64,000 nt of DNA from Tenuifilum sp. 4138str (lineage in GTDB: Bacteria; Bacteroidota; Bacteroidia; Bacteroidales; Tenuifilaceae). The stretch spans positions 186,001-250,000 of the forward strand of contig NZ_JBGCUE010000003.1 of assembly GCF_041102575.1 (NCBI RefSeq), given 5' to 3'. The notes under the pieces are model-generated. The model had not been told where the DNA came from and did not search any database. It was given only the letters and a program-made list of their open reading frames with translations. Shown piece after piece: positions 55,901 through 63,090 of this stretch. The position numbers were made by a program, and so were the translations under genes. Position 1 is the stretch's first letter, and every line of letters begins with the position of its first letter.

Positions 55901-56766
55901 ACTACTCCTTCCTTTACAAATACAATACCATCGTTGGAGTGTTCAACTAGAATCCTATACATCTCCATCGATTCCTTAAGGGCCTCTTCGGCTTGCTTGG
56001 CTCGGCTTATGTCGGTTGAAATAACCATTATGCCATACTTCCCGTTAGGAAAAATAACCCTGGTTTCGTGAAGCTGGACAAAGCGCTTACTGCCGTCTTT
56101 TCGAATATTATAGACCTCGGTGATTAGGGATTCGCCTCGCAGTATCTTTTTAATATTGGTATCTACCTGCTCCGCTAGTTCCTTGGGTGCAAGGTCGTGA
56201 AAGCGCATTTTTAGGAACTCGTCACGAGAATAACCTAAGATTTCGGTAGCAGCAGTGTTTGTGTAAATTATGTTTCCTTCATCGTCGCTGAGGAGAACGC
56301 CGTTAGGCGATTGCTCAAAGATTATTCTCCAAGCCTGCTCCTCGGTTATAATCTTTTTAAGCCTTACATGGTTTGTGTCAAAGTTGCTGCTGGCAAAACT
56401 TTCAGCCTTTTGTATTTGCCTTTTGAGCAGCTGTAGCTCAATGGCGAGCTCTAGCTCTTTCCCTGAAAAATTAGGCTCAATGTGTAAACTCTCAGGCAGG
56501 TTTGCTATTTGGTTGGCAATTTCACTGTAATGTTTTCCGGAAAAGAAAAGAACTACCCCGTCGTAGTTGTCAGTTTTCTCTTTTAGCTTTAGGTATGTGT
56601 TTTCATTGTCCAGACCTACTATGGCAACATTAAAGATAGGTAGTTCAATATCAGTAGAAATTCTATCCAGGGTTAGGCACGAGTAACCCTTTTCTTCCAG
56701 TATTGTTTCAAATTTATCAACCGGAAGAATCTGATTAATAATAAGTAACGCAACCTTCGATGCCAA
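52969..56766 (-). CDS. Six-PAS hybrid sensor histidine kinase with receiver domain
   Basis: A 1,265-residue cytosolic sensor. The start is a TTG at 56766: an in-frame stop lies six bases further upstream, and no nearby ATG exists. Residues 1-115 resemble a degenerate receiver. Six PAS segments follow (starting near FEQSPNGVL, VEHSNDGIV, FNNSSEGIL, TEQIPVGLY, LLAIPDHLF and MNANDSISI). Then HisKA with SNMSHEIRSPMN, HATPase_c with NNLLSNAIKF, DTGIGI and GSGLGLAI, and a C-terminal receiver (VVLLDIRLPDADG, phospho-acceptor in DIRLPD, DDYVTKP lysine). No transmembrane helices. No output gene is next to it. Ligands are unknown. Confidence 0.9.
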   Translation of the reverse strand: MASKVALLIINQILPVDKFETILEEKGYSCLTLDRISTDIELPIFNVAIVGLDNENTYLKLKEKTDNYDGVVLFFSGKHYSEIANQIANLPESLHIEPNFSGKELELAIELQLLKRQIQKAESFASSNFDTNHVRLKKIITEEQAWRIIFEQSPNGVLLSDDEGNIIYTNTAATEILGYSRDEFLKMRFHDLAPKELAEQVDTNIKKILRGESLITEVYNIRKDGSKRFVQLHETRVIFPNGKYGIMVISTDISRAKQAEEALKESMEMYRILVEHSNDGIVFVKEGVVIYGNPRIIEILKTKPEEFLNQPITKFIHPSQKEFLLQRYKNRLAGKSEPTIYETILVSSQNEEIDVEFNVNIVDQAGEKIDIVFIRDITIRKQAEKAIKESEESYKGLFNNSSEGILIIDSSGVILDANRSGLILFGYNKDELLGKTIHEITDNTQTSLEEVTRSVRLAYQGHTQKMEFWGIRKNNDLVPIDMVFNRGDYFGLSVVFAMCHDITDRKNAEAVLRESEEKYRSLTEQIPVGLYRILSNGQIVYCNPAFAEIFGFSSSQAATGSNIKSFLRDFDKWLVDCSTAKLPIEVEMLRADGSTIWVQNILQPNVTENPDATYFDGMLTDVTDRKVAIDELTESEAKFRAMLLAIPDHLFRLNREGILIDFAPTDTAFYPEISNLHLGKSIAEIFPTSIYEKYSEALNYASITGKLQRFEYSFRQENSIFYYEARIVPAGEKIFLVLLRDITQQKKFEEEIRILAQTIMNANDSISITDLDGNFIYVNPAFTKVYGYSQTEILGKNINLIRPIGFDSDLSKEIHSATQKGGWKGEILNVRKDGTIFPIFLSTSPVYNEFNEPIASVGIANDITERKLIEQELIRAKEQAEESDRLKTAFLSNMSHEIRSPMNAVLGFIQLLKAEESITETGKQYIELIENSGNQLLALIEDIIDISKIQSNQIRINKTSFDFNELLRELYTIYSNQLIRKADQKTLLFKPEMPQESPFTIYSDPVRVRQILNNLLSNAIKFTPAGHIRFGYTLMIDEDMPYIQCYVQDTGIGISPEKQALIFERFRQADDTYTRIYGGSGLGLAISKGLVDLLGGHIWVESTEGQGSTFYFTIPFQEGTESGKSLKKEEQKTLSSELLKGKKILVVEDISEIRLYFERLLEPTGAKTLFAHNAREARVLFKKHKDISVVLLDIRLPDADGYTIAAEFKRLRPDLPIIAQTAYALQSEFNKSIESGCDDYVTKPIDSPLLIQKILSLIEKKSDNH

Positions 56767-56902
56767 CTCCTGTTAGTTTTTCATGCGTTTAATATATGGT
56801 ATTTTTACGTTTATTAACAAATTTACGATTCTTTTTTGGGGTGTTTTTTACCGAAAACTTATAAAGGTTGACAAATGCTGGAGATAGATTGATTAATTAC
56901 GT

Positions 56903-57373
56903 TTACCTTCTAAGTGTAGCTGCCAAACGGTTGGGATTAAGTAAAAGATCGAGTGCGTGGTTTACATTGTAGCATACAATTAAAGCCTGCTTCAGGGAAA
57001 GCGTTGAAGCACCTTCTGCTTGAATTGTTGCAATACTCAAGGCAGCATGCTTTAGCATTTGCCAATCGTTGTAACCATTGCCAATAGCGGCGTATTTATT
57101 TTTCCCAAGCTCATTTATGTAGATTTTTTTCTGCTTGTCCTGCCGCCCCTTTTCAAGTATCTTAACTTTACAGTCAATACCTCTTAGTTCGTGGGTTGCG
57201 GTTCCAAAGGTATCGGTGGTAATCACATGAACCATCAGCTGAGTTGATAATTGCTGTAAGCGTTCTCTTACCCCTTCAATCAATTTGCCATCAATGGCAA
57301 GAGTGCCGTTAAAGTCGAGCACCAAGTGCTCAATCCGTAGAACTCTTCTACCGGGTATCTCAATGGTTATCAT
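56903..57373 (-). CDS. HAD-family hydrolase (P-type-ATPase-like)
   Basis: A 156-residue HAD fold protein. Motif I is DFNGT, in which the second acidic residue of the usual DxDxT is asparagine; the motif III lysine is around KILEKGRQDKQKK, and motif IV is GNGYND. The Asn substitution in motif I occurs in soluble relatives of P-type ATPases (COG4087), which hold a phosphoaspartate without a normal acid/base. Thus a standard phosphatase role is doubtful. I chose the ATG at 57373 over a TTG six bases upstream. It follows the CYTH gene by about six bases, which implies coupling. Confidence 0.75.
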   Translation of the reverse strand: MITIEIPGRRVLRIEHLVLDFNGTLAIDGKLIEGVRERLQQLSTQLMVHVITTDTFGTATHELRGIDCKVKILEKGRQDKQKKIYINELGKNKYAAIGNGYNDWQMLKHAALSIATIQAEGASTLSLKQALIVCYNVNHALDLLLNPNRLAATLRR

Positions 57374-57379
57374 GGTCAA

Positions 57380-57847
57380 TCATTTTTTCCAGCTAGAGTA
57401 TGGGTTTTCAGATAGATACGAATTGTAATATCTATAATCGTCGGTTACTTCAATGGTTATCCAGTGGGGTACCGTAAATTTTTCGTCCTCCGAGCCAAGC
57501 TCAATCTCTGCAAGTACTAGTCCAGTGTTTTCGCCTTCAAACACATCAACCTCCCAGGTTTTGCTATCATGAACAATTAGGTATCTGTTTTTTTCGATAA
57601 CTGCTTTGCAAAACTTGGTAAGCAATTCATTGGCCTTACCGGTAGGTATTTCAAACTCAATCTCCTCGCGGGATATCCCTTGGACTTTGCCTTTAATGGT
57701 CATAAAGGCCTTATTGGCCCAAACTCTTACCCTTATAGTTTGCTCAGGGTTTGTGCTAAGATAACCCTGTACAATTCTTATAGGGTTTGGTTTGTCTAGT
57801 TTCTCCCATTTAGGGAGATCAACCAAAAATTTACGCTCAATTTCCAT
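57380..57847 (-). CDS. CYTH-domain protein (triphosphate tunnel enzyme)
   Basis: A 155-residue protein starting MEIERKFLVDLP, the ExExK signature that marks CYTH/triphosphate tunnel metalloenzymes. The family includes inorganic triphosphatases, thiamine triphosphatase and class IV adenylate cyclases. Charged positions for the tunnel (IRVRVW, TIKG, EIEFEIP, EVDVFEGENTGLVLAEIEL) are visible. Small CYTH proteins like this are usually triphosphatases. The start at 57847 was preferred to an upstream one. It lies just beyond the terminator of the ars operon, so it is probably transcribed separately together with the HAD gene. Confidence 0.85.
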   Translation of the reverse strand: MEIERKFLVDLPKWEKLDKPNPIRIVQGYLSTNPEQTIRVRVWANKAFMTIKGKVQGISREEIEFEIPTGKANELLTKFCKAVIEKNRYLIVHDSKTWEVDVFEGENTGLVLAEIELGSEDEKFTVPHWITIEVTDDYRYYNSYLSENPYSSWKK

Positions 57848-57860
57848 ACAGTAAAAATAA

Positions 57861-57886
57861 AAAAAGCCCGCCAACTTAGCGGGCCT
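57861..57886 (-). terminator. Terminator of the ars operon
   Basis: On the minus strand GCCCGC (57884-57879) pairs with GCGGGC (57871-57866), loop of seven, followed by seven Ts and an AT-rich tail. It lies directly after the acr3 stop and would end the arsenic operon before the CYTH gene. Confidence 0.85.
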
Positions 57887-57904
57887 TATATAGTTTTTTG
57901 TGGG

Positions 57905-58963
57905 TTAAAAAAATCTTTTTTTGAAGTAGAATGCAACATTTACAAGTCCAATCATCACAGGAACTTCAACCAGCGGGCCAATTACGGCAGCAAAGGCTTC
58001 GCCTGAACTGATGCCAAAAACTGCAATGGCAACGGCTATGGCAAGCTCAAAATTGTTGCTAGCAGCTGTAAAGGAGAGAGTGGTGGTTTGCTCGTACGTG
58101 GCACCTGCTTTTCGGCTCATGAAGAAGGATACAAGGAACATTATTACGAAATATGCGAGCAGAGGAATAGCAATAAGTACAACATCCATGGGGATTTTTA
58201 CAATGTATTCCCCTTTGAGGGAGAACATCACAACAATCGTAAAGAGTAACGCAATTAAAGTTAATGGGCTTATTTTCGGTATAAATTTGGTGTTAAACCA
58301 ATTATCGCCCTTTAACCTAACCAGGGTAAAACGTGTAATAAAACCAGCAATAAAAGGTATCCCAAGGTAAATAAAAACACTTTCAGCTATTTGGCCAATG
58401 GTAATCTGTTCAACAGAGTTGTTAGTGGGTATCCCAAACCAGCCGGGTAGTATGGCTATAAATACATAGGCGTATACCGAGTAGAAAAGAACCTGAAAGA
58501 TAGAGTTAAAAGCAACCAAGCCAGCCGCATACTCAGTATCGCCTTTGGCCAAATCGTTCCAAACAATAACCATAGCAATGCAACGTGCAAGCCCTATCAT
58601 TATGATGCCGTACATGTATTGCAGGTTGGTTTCGCTGGGAAACAGCTTGTAAAAAGTTATTGCTAGCGCAAACATGAGTACTGGCCCAATGAGCCAATTC
58701 TGAACAAGCGAAAGCGATAGAATTCTGTAATTTCGGAAAACATCGCCAAGCTCCTCGTACTTTACTTTTGCAAGGGGCGGATACATCATTAGTATTAGTC
58801 CAATTGCAATGGGAATATTGGTTGTGCTTTCGGGTGAAGGTTTCAATGAATCCCAAAAATCAGCTATTCCCGGGAAAAAATGACCACTTAGTACACCTAT
58901 GGCCATTGCCAAAAAAATCCACAGGGTTAAGTACCTGTCCAGAAACTTCAGACGCTTTTTCAT
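57905..58963 (-). CDS. acr3: Arsenite efflux transporter ACR3
   Basis: A 352-residue inner-membrane protein of the ACR3 (bile-acid/arsenite exporter) family with about ten helices. The conserved cysteine of helix 4 is in [19 protein letters not shown], and the [14 protein letters not shown] motif is near the C-terminus; both are family hallmarks needed for arsenite transport. Length is normal. It is the last gene of the ars operon, three bases after arsC, and a terminator follows. It exports As(III) produced by arsC. Confidence 0.96.
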   Translation of the reverse strand: MKKRLKFLDRYLTLWIFLAMAIGVLSGHFFPGIADFWDSLKPSPESTTNIPIAIGLILMMYPPLAKVKYEELGDVFRNYRILSLSLVQNWLIGPVLMFALAITFYKLFPSETNLQYMYGIIMIGLARCIAMVIVWNDLAKGDTEYAAGLVAFNSIFQVLFYSVYAYVFIAILPGWFGIPTNNSVEQITIGQIAESVFIYLGIPFIAGFITRFTLVRLKGDNWFNTKFIPKISPLTLIALLFTIVVMFSLKGEYIVKIPMDVVLIAIPLLAYFVIMFLVSFFMSRKAGATYEQTTTLSFTAASNNFELAIAVAIAVFGISSGEAFAAVIGPLVEVPVMIGLVNVAFYFKKRFF

Positions 58964-58966
58964 GAA

Positions 58967-59380
58967 TCAAATTGTTTTAGTAAACTCACTAAACCTATCC
59001 TTAATCTGGTCTCTAACTTTTCGGAATACCGCCAAAACCTCTTCAGGTGTTCCTTTTGCTTCGGCCGGATCCTCAAAACCAATGTGAAGCCTATGCTTTA
59101 CATTTCCCAGGAATGCCGGACAGGTTTCCTTGGCATTATCGCAAACCGTAATCACGTAATCCCATTCCTGGCCAATAAACTGGTCAACCAGTTTGGGTTT
59201 GTTCTTGCTAATATCAATGCCCACCTCGGCCATCACCTTTACGGCGTTGGGGTTTACCTGTATGGCCGGTTCTGTTCCGGCCGACTCAACTGTTAGCTGT
59301 TTATCGAACGATTTCAGAAATCCTTCAGCCATCTGGCTTCGACAGCTGTTGCCTGTGCATAAAATCAGTATTCTTGTCAT
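58967..59380 (-). CDS. arsC: Arsenate reductase, thioredoxin-coupled type
   Basis: The 137-residue enzyme reduces arsenate to arsenite through a cysteine relay. The three active cysteines are C8 (in CTGNSCR), C80 and C87 (in VCDNAKETC); R14 completes the P-loop. This is the low-molecular-weight phosphatase-like family that uses thioredoxin. All residues are present. It sits 13 bases after the rhodanese-like gene and three bases before acr3. Confidence 0.96.
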   Translation of the reverse strand: MTRILILCTGNSCRSQMAEGFLKSFDKQLTVESAGTEPAIQVNPNAVKVMAEVGIDISKNKPKLVDQFIGQEWDYVITVCDNAKETCPAFLGNVKHRLHIGFEDPAEAKGTPEEVLAVFRKVRDQIKDRFSEFTKTI

Positions 59381-59393
59381 TTTGATTTAAAGT

Positions 59394-59810
59394 TTACTTA
59401 AACCTTGGCCTTAGCTGACACATACAGGAGCCATCGAGGCGTTCCTTGTTGTTGATTACCAACGGAAGCCCATCGCGTTCCCACTCAACAATGCCGCCGG
59501 CAAGGTTAGCAACTAATGTGAAACCTCTGGCAATAAGTATTTCCATTGCTTCGTGGCTTCGCAACCCTGTTGAGTCGGCAATTACTAGCGGGAAATCAGT
59601 GGGAAGTAACCCTAGGTTCTGCTCAAGCTGACTTAAAGGTAAGTAGATAACCTTGGGTACGTCGAAGCGTTTATAGCCTGTGAGGTTCTCTTCCCTAACA
59701 TCAACAATTATTGCTTTCCCTGTTTTAGCCTCGTAGTAAGCATCGCGTGGGGTTAGGTTGAGAAAACCTCCGCTCATAAAACCATTACCAGAAAAGGGAT
59801 TGGCTTCCAT
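59394..59810 (-). CDS. Rhodanese-like protein lacking the catalytic cysteine
   Basis: A 138-residue single rhodanese domain. The DVRE motif (residues 37-40) and the strand-helix pattern are present, but the active-site loop, normally CxxGxRS, reads D79-S-T-G-L-R-S, so the sulfur-carrying cysteine is replaced by aspartate. It therefore cannot carry persulfide in the usual way. In the last ten residues it has a CMC pair (C129, C131), which may bind a metal(loid) or act as thiol. It is in the ars operon between the IscA-like gene and arsC. A binding or scaffold role is an inference. Confidence 0.85.
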   Translation of the reverse strand: MEANPFSGNGFMSGGFLNLTPRDAYYEAKTGKAIIVDVREENLTGYKRFDVPKVIYLPLSQLEQNLGLLPTDFPLVIADSTGLRSHEAMEILIARGFTLVANLAGGIVEWERDGLPLVINNKERLDGSCMCQLRPRFK

Positions 59811-59823
59811 AGCATTCTGTTTT

Positions 59824-60111
59824 TTAGCCGCAGCAACTACCGCTTTTTTTCAGGCCATTCATCAGGAATCCAAACCCGTTATGGTCGAGGGTAACCTCGG
59901 CAAGGGTTTCAGCTAATGAATCTTCGATGTAGAAATCTACACCATCGATGTTTGTAGCAGTTTCGCCGGGCTGTGGTGCGCTTGCAACATCCATTTGCAC
60001 CGAAGGGCCACAGCATCCCTGCGTGCTGTATATACGGATTCCCTTTGAGTTTTCATCAATGGTTTCTAAAACCTTTAATAGCTCTTCCTTTGCTTTTACT
60101 GATAGTTTCAT
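59824..60111 (-). CDS. IscA/HesB-like protein of the ars operon
   Basis: A 95-residue protein of HesB/IscA type. It has a GCCGPS motif at C33-C34 and a C-terminal SCCG at C93-C94; classical IscA has one cysteine at the first place and a CGC at the end. The four cysteines could hold an Fe-S cluster or arsenite. It has homologues in arsenic operons by my recollection, without a defined function. It is 18 bases after arsR and 13 before the rhodanese-like gene. Confidence 0.78.
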   Translation of the reverse strand: MKLSVKAKEELLKVLETIDENSKGIRIYSTQGCCGPSVQMDVASAPQPGETATNIDGVDFYIEDSLAETLAEVTLDHNGFGFLMNGLKKSGSCCG

Positions 60112-60129
60112 AGTTAAATTATTTATGGA

Positions 60130-60459
60130 TTAAATCTCACAATTTACTGATGCGCTCCTTACTTTACCGAAAAAGGAGTCAAACTCATCGAGGTATTTAT
60201 GTATGCTCTCCGAGCAGAGGCAGTAGTTTATCCGTAGTCCATCAATTTCGCCATGTATGAGCCCTAGTTCCTTTAGCTCCTTTAAATGCTGCGAAACGGT
60301 AGTGCGGCTAAGCGGCAGGTTCTGCGAAATATCGCCCGATATGCATGTCTTGGTTTCGGCAAGGTACTGGAGTATTGCCAACCGAGCTGGATGCGATATG
60401 GCCCTGGCAAACCTTGCCAATTCCTGCAGCTTCTCGTCAAAAACTTCTGACTTATTCAT
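60130..60459 (-). CDS. arsR: ArsR-family transcriptional repressor
   Basis: A 109-residue winged-helix repressor. The DNA-binding helix is in LSRTTVSQHLKELKELG (about 50-66). The classical ELCVCDL metal site is not present: only C39 (KTCISGD) is near that position. C80 and C82 (NYCLC) and C107 lie near the C-terminus and probably form the arsenite sensor. It is the first gene of the operon, and the operator-like palindrome lies 13-32 bases before its ATG, so it controls itself and the downstream genes. Confidence 0.95.
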   Translation of the reverse strand: MNKSEVFDEKLQELARFARAISHPARLAILQYLAETKTCISGDISQNLPLSRTTVSQHLKELKELGLIHGEIDGLRINYCLCSESIHKYLDEFDSFFGKVRSASVNCEI

Positions 60460-60471
60460 ACCATTGTATTT

Positions 60472-60491
60472 ATGTCGTAAACATACGACAT
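60472..60491 (-). promoter_or_regulatory. ArsR operator overlapping the ars promoter
   Basis: A perfect inverted repeat, ATGTCGTA-aaca-TACGACAT. On the minus strand TTG (60510 region) is followed after 20 bases by TATGTTTA, a near match to TAnnTTTG that sits inside the palindrome. A repressor bound here would block RNA polymerase. The predicted start of transcription is just before the arsR ATG. Confidence 0.75.
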
Positions 60492-60686
60492 ATTTTTAGC
60501 TTAAACAACAATTCAGGTAAATTGTTTCAAACAAATTTTAAGATATTGTGTACTAGTCAGATAGCATTTATGCTAAAGGGTTGTGATGTTTATTGAAGGT
60601 AGCGCATTTGAGTTATTCGCTAAGTTGATTTTGGGGAAGTGGCTTACATCCTGCCATTCCCGATTTGTAATTTTATTCACAAAAAG

Positions 60687-60717
60687 TTGATTTTCTTTCT
60701 GATGGGTTGTATCTTTG
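60687..60717 (+). promoter_or_regulatory. Promoter of engB
   Basis: TTG (60687-60689) and TATCTTTG (60710-60717) with 20 bases between them, fitting the Bacteroidota consensus in sequence and spacing. It lies 42 bases before the engB ATG. Confidence 0.7.
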
Positions 60718-60758
60718 AAACCGATCTGGGACAAATTGTTTAACTAAAATTATAAGCT

Positions 60759-61376
60759 ATGGTGATTCGAACAGCTAAGTTTGTGGCTAGCTATCCTAGT
60801 GTACAAAAGTGCCCAAAAACCGATTTGCCTGAGTACGCATTTATCGGTCGTTCCAATGTGGGTAAATCGTCGCTCATTAACATGCTCACCTGCACCAAGG
60901 CCTTGGCTAAAGTTTCGCAAACACCGGGCAAAACACAGCTCATCAACTATTACCTCATAAACGACTCATGGCACCTGGTCGATTTGCCTGGTTATGGCTA
61001 TGCTAAGGTATCGAAGGGTGAGCGCGAAAAGTTCTCGGATATAGTGCTTAACTACATACTCAAGCGGGAGAATATGCACCTGCTTTTTGTTCTTATCGAT
61101 TCCCGCCTTGAACCTCAGGATATCGACATCCAGTTTATTAACTGGCTTGGAGTTAACCAGGTTCCATTTGCCCTTGTTTTCACCAAAACCGATAAAGTTT
61201 CCAGCATGGTGCTTGAGCAGAACATTGAGCTGCACAAAAAAGTGCTACATGAATCGTGGGAGGAACTACCTCCAATTTTTACAACATCGTGTGTAACTCG
61301 CACAGGACGTGAGGATGTGCTAAATTACATTGACCAGGTTTTTCGGGAAGCAAAAATAACTCATTGCCAGGTGTAG
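60759..61376 (+). CDS. engB: Ribosome biogenesis GTP-binding protein EngB (YsxC)
   Basis: The 205-residue TRAFAC GTPase assists 50S assembly. G1 GRSNVGKSS, G3 DLPGYG and G4 TKTDK are visible, and the switch region carries the TPGKTQ block. The length is typical. Start is at the ATG that gives MVIRTAKFVAS. With era and der in the same window, three of the four usual ribosome-assembly GTPases are present here. It has its own promoter. Confidence 0.97.
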   Translation: MVIRTAKFVASYPSVQKCPKTDLPEYAFIGRSNVGKSSLINMLTCTKALAKVSQTPGKTQLINYYLINDSWHLVDLPGYGYAKVSKGEREKFSDIVLNYILKRENMHLLFVLIDSRLEPQDIDIQFINWLGVNQVPFALVFTKTDKVSSMVLEQNIELHKKVLHESWEELPPIFTTSCVTRTGREDVLNYIDQVFREAKITHCQV

Positions 61377-61431
61377 AACATGAGCTATAAAATTTGTAAA
61401 TTTGCGAGCATTAACGGAAAAAAATCCTAAA

Positions 61432-62376
61432 ATGCACAGCAAACACCAAATAAAGTTCTTCACCGGACGTAGTTCGCGTTACCTTGCCGAAAGAATAGCT
61501 CAAAGTTTTGGAATTCCACTCGGAAAATCAACCCTAACTGTTTTCAGCGATGGTGAGTTTCAACCCTCATTCGATGAGTCGGTTAGGGGATGTACAGTTT
61601 TTATCATTCAGTCAACCTTTCCACCGGTTGATAATCTTTTCGAGTTGCTGCTGATGATTGATGCCGCTCATAGAGCCTCAGCGTATAAGGTGGTGGCTGT
61701 GATGCCCTACTTTGGTTGGGCAAGGCAGGATCGTAAGGATAAACCCCGTGTTGCCATTGGCGCAAAGTTGGTTGCCAATATGCTTGTTGCAGCAGGTGCC
61801 GATCGTGTAATGACCATGGACCTACATGCTGACCAGATTCAGGGCTTTTTCGATGTGCCGGTTGATCATCTTTACGCGTCATCAATATTTGTACCCTATA
61901 TCAAAAGCCTTAATTTGGAAAACATTGCGATTGCTGCTCCCGATATGGGTGGAGCAAAGCGTGCTAACGCATACTCTCGATTCCTAAACTCATCGCTGGC
62001 TGTTTGCCACAAGAACCGCGAGAAAGCAAATCAGGTAGGCGAGATGACTGTTATTGGCGATATTGAGGGTAAGCATGTAATTATTCTGGACGATATGGTG
62101 GATACCGCCGGTACCCTTACCATGGCTGCCGATTTGATGATGGGTAAAGGGGCAGCATCGGTACGAGCTTTTGCTACGCATCCCGTTCTTTCAGGCTCTG
62201 CCTATGAGCGCATTCGCGACTCAAAGCTTACCGAACTGGTTGTAACCGATACCATACCCCTGCGTACCGATAAGGATACTTCCAAAATTAAGGTGCTTTC
62301 GGTTGCTGAGTTTTTTGCCGATGTTATCAATAAGGTATACAACTACCAGTCAATCAGCGAAAAGTTTATCATTTAG
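61432..62376 (+). CDS. prs: Ribose-phosphate pyrophosphokinase
   Basis: Makes PRPP from ribose 5-phosphate and ATP for nucleotide, His, Trp and NAD synthesis. The 314-residue protein has FSDGEFQPSF, WARQDRKDKPR (catalytic Arg/Lys loop), DLHADQIQGFFDVPVDHLYA and the PRPP-binding loop VIILDDMVDTAGTL. The start ATG at 61432 (MHSKHQIKFF) was preferred to a TTG upstream. TAAATTTG at 61397-61404 could be its -7 box. rplY follows 127 bases later. Confidence 0.97.
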   Translation: MHSKHQIKFFTGRSSRYLAERIAQSFGIPLGKSTLTVFSDGEFQPSFDESVRGCTVFIIQSTFPPVDNLFELLLMIDAAHRASAYKVVAVMPYFGWARQDRKDKPRVAIGAKLVANMLVAAGADRVMTMDLHADQIQGFFDVPVDHLYASSIFVPYIKSLNLENIAIAAPDMGGAKRANAYSRFLNSSLAVCHKNREKANQVGEMTVIGDIEGKHVIILDDMVDTAGTLTMAADLMMGKGAASVRAFATHPVLSGSAYERIRDSKLTELVVTDTIPLRTDKDTSKIKVLSVAEFFADVINKVYNYQSISEKFII

Positions 62377-62393
62377 TTTTAAATATTTTTTAC

Positions 62394-62503
62394 TATCTTT
62401 GCAGCCCATTTCCCTCATGATAGGGTACGATGGGGGGCTGGTTATGTGATTGAGGGACAGCCCTGAGTAGTATCTAAGTAATAACAAAAATTATCAAGAG
62501 TAA
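62394..62503 (+). promoter_or_regulatory. rplY promoter box and structured leader
   Basis: TATCTTTG at 62394-62401 is a consensus -7 box. The following leader of about 95 bases can fold in several ways. TCCCTCA (62411-62417) pairs perfectly with TGAGGGA (62451-62457). GGGCTG (62435-62440) pairs perfectly with CAGCCC (62458-62463). The two stems interlock, so they form a pseudoknot or exclude each other. The motif CAGCCC also occurs at 62402-62407, overlapping the probable transcription start. A small hairpin CCCT/AGGG (62412-62415 and 62422-62425) competes with the first stem. Confidence 0.6.
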
Positions 62504-63079
62504 ATGAAAACAATTGAACTTTCAGCAGCCCCTAGAACCGAAACCGGTAAAAAAGCTGCTAAGCACAGCCGCAAGTCGGAGCTTGTACCCGCCGTTATTT
62601 ACGGTGCTGGTGAGAACATTATGATTTCGTTAGGCGAGAAGGAACTCAAGAAGGTGATTTACACACCTATTGTTTACCTTGTAAAGCTTAACGTTGATGG
62701 TAAAATGCACGATGCCATTATTAAAGAGGTTCAGTACCACCCTGTTACCGATAAGATTCTACACGTTGACTTCCTTAAGGTTTCGGAGAACAAACCTATA
62801 ACCATTGGGTTGCCAGTTAACCTGGTTGGACAGGCTGAGGGTGTTAAGGCTGGTGGTAAACTTTTGCAGGTAGTGCGCAAAATTAGGGTAAAAGGTTTAG
62901 CTAAGGACCTGCCCGATGCCATCTCCATTGATGTTACCCATCTTGGAATTGGCAAGAGCATTATGGTTGCTGAACTCAGTTTTGATAAGTTTACTGTGGT
63001 TGAGCCTAAGAGCATGGTGATTGCTACCATTAAATCGACCCGTGCTGCTCGCGAAGCTCAGCAGGAACAAGCTAAATAA
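62504..63079 (+). CDS. rplY: 50S ribosomal protein L25 (general stress protein Ctc type)
   Basis: A 191-residue protein with the N-terminal L25 domain that binds 5S rRNA and the C-terminal TL5/Ctc beta domain found in longer family members. It starts [20 protein letters not shown], as usual. [10 protein letters not shown]-type strands and [15 protein letters not shown] (the TL5 motif) are visible. It lies between prs and pth. Its structured leader suggests autogenous or growth-related control. Confidence 0.96.
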   Translation: MKTIELSAAPRTETGKKAAKHSRKSELVPAVIYGAGENIMISLGEKELKKVIYTPIVYLVKLNVDGKMHDAIIKEVQYHPVTDKILHVDFLKVSENKPITIGLPVNLVGQAEGVKAGGKLLQVVRKIRVKGLAKDLPDAISIDVTHLGIGKSIMVAELSFDKFTVVEPKSMVIATIKSTRAAREAQQEQAK

Positions 63080-63090
63080 GTAGTTCAGAG

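Noticed and set aside
59000-59800. Plus-strand open frames opposite the ars genes
   Set aside because: They mirror well-supported genes and have no recognisable motifs or start context.
60130-60459. arsR with a classical ELCVCDL arsenite site
   Set aside because: Only one cysteine lies near that position; the C-terminal cysteines are the likelier sensor.
62402-62440. CAGCCC (62402-62407) with GGGCTG (62435-62440) as the main leader stem
   Set aside because: The -7 box ends at 62401, so most of the first half would not be transcribed from that promoter; it could matter only for read-through from prs.
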